From Variovorax sp. JS1663 (GTDB lineage: Bacteria > Pseudomonadota > Gammaproteobacteria > Burkholderiales > Burkholderiaceae_C): a stretch of DNA of 64,000 nt. The stretch spans positions 1-64,000 of the forward strand of contig NZ_LYMK01000020.1 of assembly GCF_002157355.1 (NCBI RefSeq), in the 5' to 3' direction. Position numbers and translations under genes: made by a program. The notes beneath the pieces are model-generated. The model was not told the DNA's origin. It ran no database searches and worked only from the letters and a program-made list of their open reading frames with translations. Positions 50,060 through 59,934 of this stretch are shown piece by piece; the stretch's first letter is position 1; each line of letters starts with the position of its first letter.

Positions 50060-50096
50060 CGGCTTCCGCAGCCTCTCCGAAACCGGAACGCCCCGC

Positions 50097-51551
50097 ATGC
50101 AACGCATCACCGCCGCCACCGCTGCACCGCTGTTCGGCACGGCCGCCTCGCGCCGGATCGAACAGGCCGCCGCGGCCATCCTGCCGGCCCACACCCTGAT
50201 GCAGCGCGCCGGGCTGGCGGTCGCACGGCTCGCGATGGCCGTGGCGCCGCATGCCCGCACGATCTGGGTCGCCTGCGGCCCAGGCAACAACGGCGGCGAT
50301 GGCTTCGAGGCGGCGACCCAGCTCCAGCGCCGCGGCTTCACACCGGTCGTCACGCGCATCGGCGACGACGCCCGCCTGCCGGCCGATGCACGCGCCTCGC
50401 TGCAACGAGCGCAGGACGCCGGCGTGCGCTTCGCCGACGCGCCGCCCGCGCACGCCGATCTGGCCATCGATGCCCTGCTCGGCCTCGGCGCCGGCCGCGC
50501 CCCCGACGGCCTGATGGCGGATTGGCTGCGGCGCATGCACATGGGCACCGCGCCCGTGCTGAGCATCGATCTGCCCGCCGGGTTGAATGCCGATACGGGC
50601 ACCCTCTCACTGGACTTCCTGGCACCCACCGCCGACCGCGTCCAGGAGACCCGCCGGCTGTGCCTGAGCCTGCTGACGCTCAAGCCCGGACTCTTCACTG
50701 GGCAAGGACGCGACGCCTCCGGCGAGCTGTGGTTCGATGACCTGGAGGCCTCGCCGGGCGCCGAGCCGCCCACTGCTCGCCTGCCCGGCGCGCCGGGCGC
50801 AATGGCCCGGCGCCATGCCACGCACAAGGGCAGCTACGGCGATGTAGCGGTGATCGGCGGGGCGCCCGGCATGGCAGGGGCCGCCTTGCTGGCGGCCTCC
50901 GCGGCACTCCATGCCGGCGCCGGCCGGGTGTACGTGGCATCGCTCGATGCGGAGCTTCCAGCCCTGGCCGCTGCACAGCCCGAGTTGATGTTCCGGCTCC
51001 CCGTCGCGCTGGCGCTGCCGGATCTGAGCGTGGTCTGCGGCTGCGGTGGCGGCGAGGCCGTGCGTGACCTGCTTCCCAAGGTGCTCGGCGCCTCCCAAGC
51101 CTTGGTGCTCGATGCCGACGCGCTCAATGCCATTGCCGCCGACGATGTGCTGCAACGCCAGCTCGCCGCCCGCGCCGGCCGGCCCACGGTCCTGACGCCG
51201 CATCCCCTGGAAGCCGCGCGCCTGCTGGGCACGAGCACGGCCGAGGTGCAGGCCGACCGATTGCGCACGGCGTGCGAACTCGCGCGACGCTTCGGTGCCA
51301 CGGTTGTTCTCAAGGGATCGGGCACCATCGTCGCAGCCCCGGGCGAAACGCCGCTGATCAATCCCACAGGCAATGCGCGCCTCGCCACCGCCGGCACGGG
51401 TGACGTGCTGGCCGGCATGATCGGCGCAGCACTCGCAGCCGGACGCCCGCCGATGGCAGCCAGTTGGGAAGCCGCCTGGGAGCATGGCGCGCGGGCAGAG
51501 CGCTGGCCGGCACGCCTGCCCCTCACGGCCGGCGCACTGGCACGAGGTTGA
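50097..51551 (+). CDS. nnr: Bifunctional NAD(P)H-hydrate epimerase / ADP-dependent NAD(P)H-hydrate dehydratase
   Basis: Repairs hydrated NADH and NADPH. 484 residues: N-terminal YjeF epimerase domain (about 1-215; CGPGNNGGDGFEAA) and C-terminal ribokinase-like dehydratase domain (about 230-484; GSYGDVAVIGGAPGMAGAALLAA, VLDADALN, TPHPLEAARLLG, TAGTGDVLAGMIGA). The GTGDVLAG nucleotide motif is intact. The last 45 residues (AWEHGARAERWPARLPL) diverge from the usual GAxGD tail. It ends 7 bp from the convergent SDR gene. Confidence 0.93.
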   Translation: MQRITAATAAPLFGTAASRRIEQAAAAILPAHTLMQRAGLAVARLAMAVAPHARTIWVACGPGNNGGDGFEAATQLQRRGFTPVVTRIGDDARLPADARASLQRAQDAGVRFADAPPAHADLAIDALLGLGAGRAPDGLMADWLRRMHMGTAPVLSIDLPAGLNADTGTLSLDFLAPTADRVQETRRLCLSLLTLKPGLFTGQGRDASGELWFDDLEASPGAEPPTARLPGAPGAMARRHATHKGSYGDVAVIGGAPGMAGAALLAASAALHAGAGRVYVASLDAELPALAAAQPELMFRLPVALALPDLSVVCGCGGGEAVRDLLPKVLGASQALVLDADALNAIAADDVLQRQLAARAGRPTVLTPHPLEAARLLGTSTAEVQADRLRTACELARRFGATVVLKGSGTIVAAPGETPLINPTGNARLATAGTGDVLAGMIGAALAAGRPPMAASWEAAWEHGARAERWPARLPLTAGALARG

Positions 51552-51558
51552 AGCCCGT

Positions 51559-52320
51559 CTACCCGCGCCCGACGAAGGGCATCTTGGTCGCCATCACTGT
51601 GTGGAACAGCACGTTGGCCTCCAGCGGCAGGTTCGCCATGTAGAGCACGGACTGGCCGACGATGGCCACATCCATCACGGGCTCGATCGCGATCTCGCCA
51701 TTGGCCTGCGGCACGCCCTTGGCCATCCGCGCGGCCAGCTCGGTCAGCGCGTTGCCCACGTCGATCTGGCCGACCGCGATGTCATGCTTGCGGCCGTCGA
51801 GCGAAGCCGTCTTGGTCAGCCCCTGCACCGCATGCTTGGTCGCGGTGTAGGCGATCGAATTGGGTCGCGGCGCGGTGGCGGAGATCGATCCGTTGTTGAT
51901 GATGCGGCCGCCGCGCGGCGTCTGTGCCTTCATCGTGCGGAAGGCCTGCTGGATGCAATAGAACATCCCGTTGAGGTTGATGTCGACCACGCCGCGCCAT
52001 TGTTCCGGCGTCCAGTCCTCGAAGGGTCCCGGCGGGTTGCCGACGCCGGCGTTGTTGAACAGGAGGTCGACCCGCCCGAAGCGCTCCACCGCGGCAGCAA
52101 ACAGGGCCTGCACCGACTCCGGATTGGCCACGTCGGTCGGCACCGCGAACGCACGGCCCCCGGCGCCGGACTCGTCGGCCACCTGCTCCAGAGGCTCCAG
52201 CCGGCGGCCGGCCAGCACCACGCTCCATCCGTCGCCCAACAGGGCCAGCGCTGCTGCGCGGCCGATGCCAGTGCCGGCGCCCGTCACGATCGCGATGCGG
52301 CTCTTCTTGTCTGCACTCAT
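51559..52320 (-). CDS. Short-chain dehydrogenase/reductase
   Basis: 253-residue classical SDR. NAD(P) motif [11 protein letters not shown] near the N-terminus, NNAGVGN, and the active-site Ser...Tyr-x-x-x-Lys in [23 protein letters not shown]. An Arg-Arg pair after the second strand ([11 protein letters not shown]) suggests NADP preference. Substrate unknown. It starts 13 bp after the rnr stop and may be co-transcribed. Confidence 0.9.
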   Translation of the reverse strand: MSADKKSRIAIVTGAGTGIGRAAALALLGDGWSVVLAGRRLEPLEQVADESGAGGRAFAVPTDVANPESVQALFAAAVERFGRVDLLFNNAGVGNPPGPFEDWTPEQWRGVVDINLNGMFYCIQQAFRTMKAQTPRGGRIINNGSISATAPRPNSIAYTATKHAVQGLTKTASLDGRKHDIAVGQIDVGNALTELAARMAKGVPQANGEIAIEPVMDVAIVGQSVLYMANLPLEANVLFHTVMATKMPFVGRG

Positions 52321-52333
52321 CTTCGTTTCTCCT

Positions 52334-54601
52334 TCAGCGACGCGTCTTGCGCCCTTTCATCTTGTTGGCAGCCTTCTTGACGGCCGAGCGAAAAGCCTGC
52401 ATCGCGGATTGCGGCGCTGCCCCCGGCACACGCTCCACCGCCGCCACCGCCTCGGGCTTCTTCCGCGCGCTGCGCTTGGTCGAAGCCTTGGCCGGCACAC
52501 CGGCGGCGGCCACGCCCTTGTCCTTCATCGCGCGCGCCGCAAGCTCCTCGCCTTCGCGCACGAGACGGAAGTCGATCTTGCGGCCATCGAGGTCGACCCG
52601 GCTGACCTGCACCCGCACGCGGGTGCCGATCGCGTAGCGGATGCCGGTGCGCTCGCCGCGCAGCTCCTGCCGCTGCTCGTCGAACTTGAAGTACTCGCCG
52701 CCGAGCTCGGTGATGTGCACAAGCCCTTCCACGTACATCGCATCGAGCGTGACGAAGATGCCGAAGGTGGTGGCAGCCGTGACCACGCCCCCGTATTCCT
52801 CGCCCAGGTGCTCACGCATGTACTTGCACTTGAGCCAGGCCTCCACGTCGCGGCTGGCCTCGTCGGCACGCCGCTCATTGGCGCTGCAGTGCAAGCCTGC
52901 CGCTTCCCAGGCCAGCACTTCCTTGCTCGGCGCCACGCTGGTCTTCTGCGGCTTGGCAGTGGGCGATTTCACGCGCGAGGCCAGCCGCTTGGCAAGCTTG
53001 GCGTGGGCCTCGCCCGGCGTCGGCAGCATCGGCAACTGGTACTTGGTCCGGCTCAGGATGGCTTTGATCACGCGATGCACCAGCAGATCCGGGTAGCGAC
53101 GGATCGGGCTGGTGAAATGGGTGTAGGCCTCGTAGGCCAGGCCGAAATGGCCGCTGTTGATCGGCGTGTAGATAGCCTGCTGCATCGAGCGCAACAGCAT
53201 GGTGTGGATCTGCTGCGCATCGGGCCGCTCCTTCGTCGCCTCGGCAATCGCCTGGAACTCGCCGGGCCGGGGATCGTCCGTGATCGACAGGCCCACGCCC
53301 ATGGCCTTGAGGTAGCCGCGCAGGATCTCCTTCTTCTCGGGGGTCGGACCTTCGTGCACACGGTAGAGCCCCGGGTGCTTGCCCTCGGCGATGAAGTCTG
53401 CGCTGCAGACGTTGGCAGCGAGCATGGCCTCCTCGATCAGGCGGTGCGCCTCGTTGCGCACGCGCGGCACGATCTTCTCGATGCGGCCGGCCTCGTCGCA
53501 GATGATCTGGGTCTCGGTGGTCTCGAAGTCCACCGCGCCGCGCTTGCCGCGCTGCTGCAGGAGCGCGCGATAGACGTCGTGCAGGTTCAACAGGTCCTTC
53601 ACCCGCTCCTTGCGCCTGGCCGCCTCGGGGCCGCGGGTGTTGGCCAGGATCGCTGCCACCTCGGTGTAGGTGAAGCGTGCATGGCTCCACATCACCGCGG
53701 GGTAAAACTGATAGGCGTAGATCTCGCCATCAGCCGCCACCAGCATGTCGCACACCATGCACAGCCGCTCCACCTCGGGGTTGAGCGAGCACAGGCCATT
53801 CGACAGCTTCTCCGGCAGCATCGGGATCACGCGGCGCGGGAAGTAGACACTGGTCGCTCGGTCATAGGCATCGATGTCGATGGCCGAGCCGGTGTGCACA
53901 TAAGCGCTGACGTCCGCGATCGCGACCAGCAGGCGCCAGCCCTTGCCGCGGCCCACCTTGGCGGGCTCGCAGTAAACGGCATCGTCGAAGTCGCGCGCAT
54001 CCTCGCCATCGATGGTGACCAGCGGGATATCGGTCAGGTCGACGCGGCCCTTCTTGTCGGTGGTCCGCACCTTGTCGGGCAAGGCCTTGGCCTCGGCCAG
54101 GCAGGCTTCGGAGAACTCGTGCGGCACGCCGTACTTGCGCACCGCGATCTCGATCTCCATGCCCGGATCGTCGATCTCGCCAAGCACTTCCTTCACGCGG
54201 CCGACGGGCTGGCCGAACAACGCGGGCGGCTCGGTCAGTTGCACGACGACCACCTGGCCGACCTTGGCCGTGCCTGTCGCACCCTTGGGGATCAGCACGT
54301 CCTGGCCGTAGCGCTTGTCTTCGGGAGCGACCAGCCAGATGCCGCCTTCGTGCAGCAAGCGACCGATGATCGGCTGCTCCGGCCGCTCGATGATCTCGAC
54401 AACGCGACCCTCGGGTCGGCCGCGCCGATCCTGGCGCACGACGCGCGCCTTGACGCGGTCCTTGTGCAACACAGCGCGCATCTCGTTGGGGGGCAGATAG
54501 ATGTCGGCTTCACCATCGTCGCGCTGCACGAAACCGTGCCCATCGCGATGACCTTGCACCGTGCCTTCGACTTCGTCCAGCAGACCGCCGGAGTGGCTCA
54601 A
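52334..54601 (-). CDS. rnr: Ribonuclease R
   Basis: Processive 3'-5' exoribonuclease acting on structured RNA. Cold-shock domains at the N-terminus, RNB catalytic domain with [15 protein letters not shown] (the Asp cluster), an S1 domain near the C-terminus ([20 protein letters not shown]), and a basic Lys/Arg-rich tail. The start is uncertain: TTG at 54601 (755 residues, [19 protein letters not shown]) fits family N-termini but has no Shine-Dalgarno; TTG at 54658 and GTG at 54559 are alternatives. A minus-strand promoter-like TTGAAT-N18-TATATA at 54610-54639 argues against the longest form. Divergent from tRNA-Leu. Confidence 0.92.
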   Translation of the reverse strand: MSHSGGLLDEVEGTVQGHRDGHGFVQRDDGEADIYLPPNEMRAVLHKDRVKARVVRQDRRGRPEGRVVEIIERPEQPIIGRLLHEGGIWLVAPEDKRYGQDVLIPKGATGTAKVGQVVVVQLTEPPALFGQPVGRVKEVLGEIDDPGMEIEIAVRKYGVPHEFSEACLAEAKALPDKVRTTDKKGRVDLTDIPLVTIDGEDARDFDDAVYCEPAKVGRGKGWRLLVAIADVSAYVHTGSAIDIDAYDRATSVYFPRRVIPMLPEKLSNGLCSLNPEVERLCMVCDMLVAADGEIYAYQFYPAVMWSHARFTYTEVAAILANTRGPEAARRKERVKDLLNLHDVYRALLQQRGKRGAVDFETTETQIICDEAGRIEKIVPRVRNEAHRLIEEAMLAANVCSADFIAEGKHPGLYRVHEGPTPEKKEILRGYLKAMGVGLSITDDPRPGEFQAIAEATKERPDAQQIHTMLLRSMQQAIYTPINSGHFGLAYEAYTHFTSPIRRYPDLLVHRVIKAILSRTKYQLPMLPTPGEAHAKLAKRLASRVKSPTAKPQKTSVAPSKEVLAWEAAGLHCSANERRADEASRDVEAWLKCKYMREHLGEEYGGVVTAATTFGIFVTLDAMYVEGLVHITELGGEYFKFDEQRQELRGERTGIRYAIGTRVRVQVSRVDLDGRKIDFRLVREGEELAARAMKDKGVAAAGVPAKASTKRSARKKPEAVAAVERVPGAAPQSAMQAFRSAVKKAANKMKGRKTRR

Positions 54602-54609
54602 ATTTTTGA

Positions 54610-54639
54610 TATATACTCTCTTTCTTTCCTGAAATTCAA
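54610..54639 (-). promoter_or_regulatory. Candidate rnr promoter
   Basis: Minus-strand TTGAAT (54634-54639) and TATATA (54610-54615) separated by 18 bp. The same AT-rich patch holds TATACT (54612-54617) on the plus strand, a possible -10 for tRNA-Leu without a good -35. Confidence 0.5.
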
Positions 54640-54676
54640 ACCTGTTGCGAGGGGTCAAACCCCAAGCAGCAAGTGG

Positions 54677-54761
<85 letters not shown>

Positions 54762-54795
54762 AGTTTAGACAACCCTTCTGGGTATTCTTCGATTG

Positions 54796-54822
54796 AAGCC
54801 ACCGGTCTCCGGTGGCTTTTTT
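54796..54822 (+). terminator. Intrinsic terminator of tRNA-Leu
   Basis: GCCACCGG-TCT-CCGGTGGC followed by TTTTTT: perfect 8 bp stem, extended by two A-T pairs. Confidence 0.9.
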
Positions 54823-54842
54823 CTTGTCCGTTCCAGACAGCA

Positions 54843-56252
54843 TCAGATGGGCAGCGCGACCAGGTCGTGCCCCTCGGCGCCGACGATGCGGGCGCGCGTG
54901 AACTCGCCGACCTTCAGCGTCTTGCTGATCTTCTCCGGCGGCAGCAGGCGCACCGTGCCGTCGATCTCGGGTGCATCGGCATAGGTCCGACCCACGCCAC
55001 CTTTGCGTCCGAGAGCCGGCGCTGAATCGACCAGCACCTGCATGGTCGCGCCGATGCGCCGCCGCAGCCTGGCAACAGACACCGCTTCGGCCACTTCCAT
55101 GAAACGCGCACGACGCGCCTCGCGCTCGGCCTCCGGCAGCATGCCTGGCAGCTCGTTGGCGGCCGCACCCTGGACGGGGCTGTAGGCGAAGCAGCCGGCG
55201 CGGTCGATCTCGGCCTCGCGGATGAAGTCGAGCAGGTGCTCGAACTCCGCCTCCGTCTCGCCGGGAAAGCCGGCAATGAAGGTGCTGCGGATCACCAGGT
55301 CCGGGCAGATCTCGCGCCAGCGCGCAATGCGCTCCAGGTTCTTCTCGCCGCTGGCGGGGCGCTTCATCCGTCGCAGCACATCGGGATGGCTATGCTGCAG
55401 CGGCACGTCGAGGTACGGCAGCACCTTGCCGCTCGCCATCAGCGGAACCACTTCGTCCACGCTCGGATAGGGATAGACGTAGTGCAGACGAACCCAGGCG
55501 CCGTAGGGCTCGGCGATCTCGCCCAGCGTATGCACCAGTTCCAGCATGCGGGTCTTGACCGGCTTGCCGTCCCAGAAGCCGGTGCGGTACTTCACATCGA
55601 CGCCATAGGCCGAGGTATCCTGGCTGATCACCAGCAGTTCCTTGACGCCGCCTTCGAACAGGGCCTTGGCCTCGCCGAGCACATCGCCCACAGGCCGCGA
55701 CACGAGGTCGCCGCGCATCGAGGGAATGATGCAGAAGGTGCAGCGGTGGTTGCAGCCCTCGCTGATCTTCAGATAGGCGTAGTGCCGCGGCGTCAGCTTC
55801 AACCCCGCGACACCGAAGGCCTGCGGCACCAGGTCGATGAAGGGATCGTGCGGCTTGGGCAGGTTGGCGTGGACCGCGTCCATCACCTCCTGCGTCGCGT
55901 GCGGGCCGGTGACAGCCAGCACGCTCGGATGCATCTGGCGCACCAAGTTGCCGCCGGCCTCGCCGGTCTTGGCGCCCAGGCAGCCGGTGACGATCACGCG
56001 GCCGTTCTCGGCCAGCGCCTCGCCGATGGTGTCCAGGCTCTCCTTGACCGCGTCATCGATGAAGCCGCAGGTGTTGACGATCACCAAGTCGGCGCCTTCG
56101 AAGGTCTTGGAGGTCTGGTAGCCCTCGGCACTCAGTTGGGTCAGGATCAATTCGGAATCAGTCAGCGCCTTGGGGCAGCCCAGGCTGACGAAGCCCACCT
56201 TGGGCGCGGCGGCCGACACGGTCGTGGGTTCGGGGGAAGCTACTTCGCTCAT
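54843..56252 (-). CDS. rimO: Ribosomal protein S12 methylthiotransferase
   Basis: Radical-SAM enzyme that methylthiolates the conserved Asp of ribosomal protein S12. 469 residues: UPF0004 domain with [4Fe-4S] cysteines Cys26, Cys62 and Cys91 ([23 protein letters not shown]), radical-SAM cluster CNHRCTFC (Cys167, Cys171, Cys174), and a C-terminal TRAM domain. [10 protein letters not shown] distinguishes RimO from MiaB. It ends 21 bp from the tRNA-Leu terminator and starts 19 bp after phaR on the same strand. Confidence 0.96.
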   Translation of the reverse strand: MSEVASPEPTTVSAAAPKVGFVSLGCPKALTDSELILTQLSAEGYQTSKTFEGADLVIVNTCGFIDDAVKESLDTIGEALAENGRVIVTGCLGAKTGEAGGNLVRQMHPSVLAVTGPHATQEVMDAVHANLPKPHDPFIDLVPQAFGVAGLKLTPRHYAYLKISEGCNHRCTFCIIPSMRGDLVSRPVGDVLGEAKALFEGGVKELLVISQDTSAYGVDVKYRTGFWDGKPVKTRMLELVHTLGEIAEPYGAWVRLHYVYPYPSVDEVVPLMASGKVLPYLDVPLQHSHPDVLRRMKRPASGEKNLERIARWREICPDLVIRSTFIAGFPGETEAEFEHLLDFIREAEIDRAGCFAYSPVQGAAANELPGMLPEAEREARRARFMEVAEAVSVARLRRRIGATMQVLVDSAPALGRKGGVGRTYADAPEIDGTVRLLPPEKISKTLKVGEFTRARIVGAEGHDLVALPI

Positions 56253-56270
56253 AGCCCCCTATTGTCAGCG

Positions 56271-56828
56271 CTAACGGTCGGTCTGCCCGTTTTGGGGTCG
56301 CTTGAGGCCGAAGGCGCCCAGCACCTGCTCGGTGTTTTTTTGCATCTGCTCCTGCATCTGCAGAAAGACATTCTTGGACTGTTCAACGTAGCTGCCCATC
56401 AGGCCCTGGAGCACCGGGGATTGCAGGGTCATGAAGCGTGACCACATCTCGGGCGTGAGCGCCTGTGCCTTCTCGGCCAGTTGCGCCTGCACCTCCGCCA
56501 TGGCCTGGATGTTCTTCTCCAGATAAGGCCCCATGTAGCCCTGCATCGCATGGCCATAGAAGCGGATGATGTTTGCGAGCACCTGCTCGGTGAACATCGG
56601 TGCGCCCCCGGCCTCCTCTTCCAGGATGATCTGCAGCAGGATGCTGCGCGTCAGGTCGTCCCCGCTCTTGGCATCCCGCACCACGAAGGGCGACTTGTCC
56701 ATCACCAGCTGCCTGACCTCGGTGAGGGTGATGTAGGCGGAGGTTTCCGTGTCGTAGAGCCTGCGGTTCGGATATTTCTTGATGACCCGCTGCGCCGGCT
56801 TGTCACCAGCGGACTTCTTGCTCTGCAC
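56271..56828 (-). CDS. phaR: Polyhydroxyalkanoate synthesis repressor PhaR
   Basis: DNA- and PHA-binding regulator that represses phasin genes until granules form. 185 residues: N-terminal DNA-binding domain (about 12-72; RVIKKYPNRRLYDTETSAYI) and C-terminal PHB-accumulation repeats with amphipathic helices. The start is GTG at 56828 with AAGGAG 6 bp upstream; the longer open frame reads through the operator-like dyad. Presence of phaR and 3-hydroxybutyrate dehydrogenase in the window suggests that the organism stores PHB. Confidence 0.94.
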   Translation of the reverse strand: MQSKKSAGDKPAQRVIKKYPNRRLYDTETSAYITLTEVRQLVMDKSPFVVRDAKSGDDLTRSILLQIILEEEAGGAPMFTEQVLANIIRFYGHAMQGYMGPYLEKNIQAMAEVQAQLAEKAQALTPEMWSRFMTLQSPVLQGLMGSYVEQSKNVFLQMQEQMQKNTEQVLGAFGLKRPQNGQTDR

Positions 56829-56834
56829 TACGGA

Positions 56835-56840
56835 CTCCTT
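56835..56840 (-). promoter_or_regulatory. Shine-Dalgarno fixing the phaR GTG start
   Basis: AAGGAG, 6 bp before the GTG at 56828, on an otherwise longer open frame. Confidence 0.75.
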
Positions 56841-56842
56841 GA

Positions 56843-56872
56843 GGTTTGGCGCTTCAAGCGCAAACCATTCTA
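56843..56872 (-). promoter_or_regulatory. phaR promoter/operator: dyad next to a -10 element
   Basis: GGTTTG/CAAACC plus CGC/GCG (one bulge) form a dyad at 56843-56866, directly downstream of a minus-strand TAGAAT (56867-56872) that resembles a -10. The dyad would cover the start site. PhaR autoregulation is known in Ralstonia and Paracoccus; use of this site is inferred. Confidence 0.45.
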
Positions 56873-56924
56873 GGGAGCGGGTTTGCTGCACCGCGCCAAG
56901 GTTTACCCTGACCGGCCAGCGCCG

Positions 56925-57293
56925 TCAATCCAGCGTCGTGGCGTACTCGGCGCCGCACACCTTGCAGACCGCCGACTCGGGGCGCTCCTCGGTGCTGTCG
57001 CGAAAGTGCAAGGGACTCTTGACGCCGTTGAAGACCCAGCAGCGCGGGCAGTGCTCATGGCCCGCCAGCGGCAGGTAACCCCGTGCGCGCTGCTCGGCCC
57101 GTTCCCGCGTGACGGGTGACCCCTGCCGCACCGTTCGCGCGACGTCCTCGGCGGCCATGGTGCCGGCCCGACCATTGGCCCGGTCATTCAGCCCATAGAC
57201 CACGCGTGCGAACTCCAGCGGGGCCTGGCGCAGCAACGCTGCCAAGCGGAGTTCCTCGAGTGCCGGACCGGTCTCAGTCTCAGGCGTGGTCAT
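56925..57293 (-). CDS. Small zinc-ribbon protein of unknown function
   Basis: Not recognised. 122 residues; the N-terminal two-thirds are helical and charged (EELRLAALLRQAPLEFARVVYG), and the C-terminus holds two Cys pairs, CPRC (82-85) and CKVC (110-113), spaced as a zinc ribbon, with His79 and His81 near the first pair. The ATG at 57293 has GGAG 5 bp upstream. It lies between phaR and tRNA-Val on the minus strand. A nucleic-acid or protein-binding role is possible; no function can be assigned. Confidence 0.6.
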   Translation of the reverse strand: MTTPETETGPALEELRLAALLRQAPLEFARVVYGLNDRANGRAGTMAAEDVARTVRQGSPVTRERAEQRARGYLPLAGHEHCPRCWVFNGVKSPLHFRDSTEERPESAVCKVCGAEYATTLD

Positions 57294-57416
57294 CGTTTCT
57301 CCGGATTGCGGGGTGTGGTGGTGATGGCGAGCGGCCAAGTTACCACAACTGTCGACGTATTCGCCAGTCGACGAAGGCCGTAGGCCATGCGGGGGAAGAA
57401 ACGCCGTCGCGGAGGG

Positions 57417-57438
57417 GCAGCCGCTGGTTGTCGGCTGC
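57417..57438 (-). terminator. Stem-loop downstream of tRNA-Val
   Basis: GCAGCCG/CGGCTGC (7 bp) with an 8 nt loop starts 18 bp after the tRNA 3' end. There is no T-run, so termination is uncertain. Confidence 0.3.
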
Positions 57439-57456
57439 TTCGCTTCGGGAAAGGAT

Positions 57457-57533
57457 TGGTAGGCGCGATTGGACTCGAACCAACGACCCCCACCATGTCA
57501 AGGTGGTGCTCTAACCAGCTGAGCTACGCGCCT
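57457..57533 (-). tRNA. tRNA-Val (anticodon GAC)
   Basis: 77 nt. Acceptor AGGCGCG/CGCGCCT, D-arm GCTCAGCTGGTTAGAGC, anticodon stem CCACC/GGTGG around TTGACAT (anticodon GAC), T-loop GGTTCGAGTCC, encoded CCA. Confidence 0.97.
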
Positions 57534-57581
57534 GAGTTCGTTCGAGAGATGGGAGTATAGCAGGCCGCGTGATGCACTTTT

Positions 57582-59819
57582 TCAGCGGCGTCGTGCGGAA
57601 CGCACCCCGGGCACCACCGCGACCACGGCCAGCACCTGCGCGAGCCGCGCCGCGTCACCGATCTCGATCGTGAAGGTCATCCATGCGGTGCCCTTGACCG
57701 ATTGCGTCTGCACGCCGATCACGTTCATCTTCTCGCGCGCAAATACGTCGGAGATGTCGCGCAACAGGCCCTGGCGATCTGCCGCCTCGACCGCCACGTC
57801 GACCGCATACACCGACGCATCGCCGCCGCCATGCGGCTCGCCCCACTCCACGTCGATCACGCGCTCGGCATCGCGGGCTGCCATCATCCGGAAGCTGCTG
57901 CAGTTGGCGCGGTGGATGCTGACGCCGTGCCCGCGCGTCACGAAGCCGCGGATCGGATCGGGCGGCGCCGGCTTGCAGCACTTGGCGAGCTGGGTCATCA
58001 GCGATGAGACGCCGACCACCAGCACCCCGCCCTTGCCGGTATTGGTACCGGCACGCGCCTTCTTGATGACCACGCCGTCATCCGGTGCCTGCACGGGCTC
58101 CGGCGGCGGACGCAACAGCATCTCGATGTTGCGCAGCGAGAACTCGTCCTTGCCCACCACCTCGAACAACTGATCGGCGGACTTGAACCCCAGCTGCGAA
58201 GCCAGGTCATCGAGCTTCAGCGCGGTCTTGCCCTCGCGCTGCAGCACCTTCTCGACCGCTTCGCGTCCGCGCGCCACCGTCTCATGCGTAATCTGCGCAT
58301 TGAACCAGGCACGCACCTTGGCACGCGCCCGATGGCTGGCGAGATAGCCCAACTCCGCGTTGAGCCAGTCGCGCGACGGACCGCCCTCCTTGGCCGCGAT
58401 GATCTCCACCGTCTGCCCGTTCTGCAGCGGCGTGTTCAAGGGCACCATCGCACCGTCGACGCGCGCACCACGGCAGCGATGACCCAGGCTGGTGTGCACC
58501 GAGTAGGCGAAGTCGACCGCCGTCGCACCCTGCGGCAATTCGACGATGGCTGCATCGGGCGTCAGCACGTAGATGCGGTCATCGAAGAGGCCCTGCCCCT
58601 GCGAGCCGCCGGACAGGTCGCGCTCCCAGGCCAGCAGTTGCCGCAGCACGGCGATCTTGGCGTCGTATTCGCCGCTCGCCCACACGCCCGCGTAGCCCTT
58701 CTGGCCCGCTTCCTTGTAGGCCCAGTGGGCCGCCACGCCATGCTCCGCATGGTCGTGCATCTCCTGCGTGCGGATCTGGATCTCGATCGGCTTGCCCACA
58801 TGCCCGCCGACCACCTCGCGCACGACCGTGTGCAGCGACTGGTACCCGTTCGGCTTGGGCCGCGCGATGTAGTCGTCGAACTCCTCGGTGATCGGCTGGA
58901 AGTGCGAATGCACCCAGGCCAGCGCCGCATAGCAGTCCTTCACGTCGGCCACCACGACGCGCAGCGCCAGGATGTCGAAGACCTGCGCGAAGTCCAGCGA
59001 CTTGCCGCGCATCTTCTTGACGATGCTGTAGATGTTCTTCGGCCGCCCCTGCACGGTGGCCTTGACGCCCTCCCCGGCCAGCTCGCGCTCCAGCCTCGAG
59101 CGCAACTGCTCGACGTAGCCCTCGCGCTCGATGCGCTTCTCGTCCAACAGGCGGGCGATCAGCTTGTAGGTGTCGGGCTCCAGAAAGCGGAAGGACAGGT
59201 CCTCGATCTCCCACTTGACCTGCCAGATGCCCAGCCGGTTCGCCAGCGGCGCAAACACCTGCAGCGATTCGCGCGCCACGCCCTCCGGCACCGGCTGCTT
59301 GCTCGCCGCCGCATAGCGCAGAGTCTGAAGCCGCGAAGCGAGCCGCAGCATCACGACGCGCAGGTCGCGCGAGAAGGCGAGCAGCATCTTGCGCACGTTT
59401 TCGGTCTGCGTGCCGGCCCCGTCCGCCAGGTGCGCGCTCGCCGTGGCCGTGCGTGCCTGCTTCTGCACGTGCACGAGCTTGGTGGTCTCCACCGCGAGCG
59501 CGGCGAAGTTGTCGCCGAAGACCTTGGCGATCACCTCCTGCGGACGGTTCAGGTGCTGGCAGGAATAGACCAGGTAGCTGGCCGCCTGCATCGCCTCCGA
59601 GCCGCCCATCGCGGCCACGATCGCGGCGACCGCGTCGGCATGCGCAAGCGTGTTCTCGCCAGTGTCCAGCGTCTCGTCGGCGATCAGCGGCTCGGCGAAG
59701 GCGCGGGCCCGCGCAAGCATGTTCGCCTGCACGGGCGTGCGCTCGGCGGTCGCGGCCGACAGCGGATAGTCGACCACGGAAGCGCCGGACATCGAGAGGC
59801 CGGGTTGATCGCGCTTCAC
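57582..59819 (-). CDS. relA: (p)ppGpp synthetase, RelA type
   Basis: Ribosome-associated synthetase of the stringent response. 745 residues: degenerate HD hydrolase domain (where SpoT has HD metal residues this has SYLVYSCQHLNRPQE), synthetase domain with EFDDYIARPKPNGYQSLHT and IEIQIRTQEMHDHAEHG, then TGS, zinc-finger-like (CC near KCCKPAPPD) and ACT domains. EFDD rather than RxKD is the mark of monofunctional RelA. Start ATG 59819; MSGASVVDYPL ten codons in is a possible alternative. Confidence 0.95.
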   Translation of the reverse strand: MKRDQPGLSMSGASVVDYPLSAATAERTPVQANMLARARAFAEPLIADETLDTGENTLAHADAVAAIVAAMGGSEAMQAASYLVYSCQHLNRPQEVIAKVFGDNFAALAVETTKLVHVQKQARTATASAHLADGAGTQTENVRKMLLAFSRDLRVVMLRLASRLQTLRYAAASKQPVPEGVARESLQVFAPLANRLGIWQVKWEIEDLSFRFLEPDTYKLIARLLDEKRIEREGYVEQLRSRLERELAGEGVKATVQGRPKNIYSIVKKMRGKSLDFAQVFDILALRVVVADVKDCYAALAWVHSHFQPITEEFDDYIARPKPNGYQSLHTVVREVVGGHVGKPIEIQIRTQEMHDHAEHGVAAHWAYKEAGQKGYAGVWASGEYDAKIAVLRQLLAWERDLSGGSQGQGLFDDRIYVLTPDAAIVELPQGATAVDFAYSVHTSLGHRCRGARVDGAMVPLNTPLQNGQTVEIIAAKEGGPSRDWLNAELGYLASHRARAKVRAWFNAQITHETVARGREAVEKVLQREGKTALKLDDLASQLGFKSADQLFEVVGKDEFSLRNIEMLLRPPPEPVQAPDDGVVIKKARAGTNTGKGGVLVVGVSSLMTQLAKCCKPAPPDPIRGFVTRGHGVSIHRANCSSFRMMAARDAERVIDVEWGEPHGGGDASVYAVDVAVEAADRQGLLRDISDVFAREKMNVIGVQTQSVKGTAWMTFTIEIGDAARLAQVLAVVAVVPGVRSARRR

Positions 59820-59934
59820 TCGATCGCCCCCTCCCGGGCGGCGTGACGGACGACGGGCTCGATCATGAAACGGAGCAAAAGGCGATGAAGATAATGGGCT
59901 CGTCGCATCCTAATTCATCCGGAGATTGATCATC

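Noticed and set aside
57345..57380. Two GTCGACG repeats upstream of the zinc-ribbon gene
   Set aside because: Short, common in GC-rich DNA and not symmetric around a promoter; judged chance.
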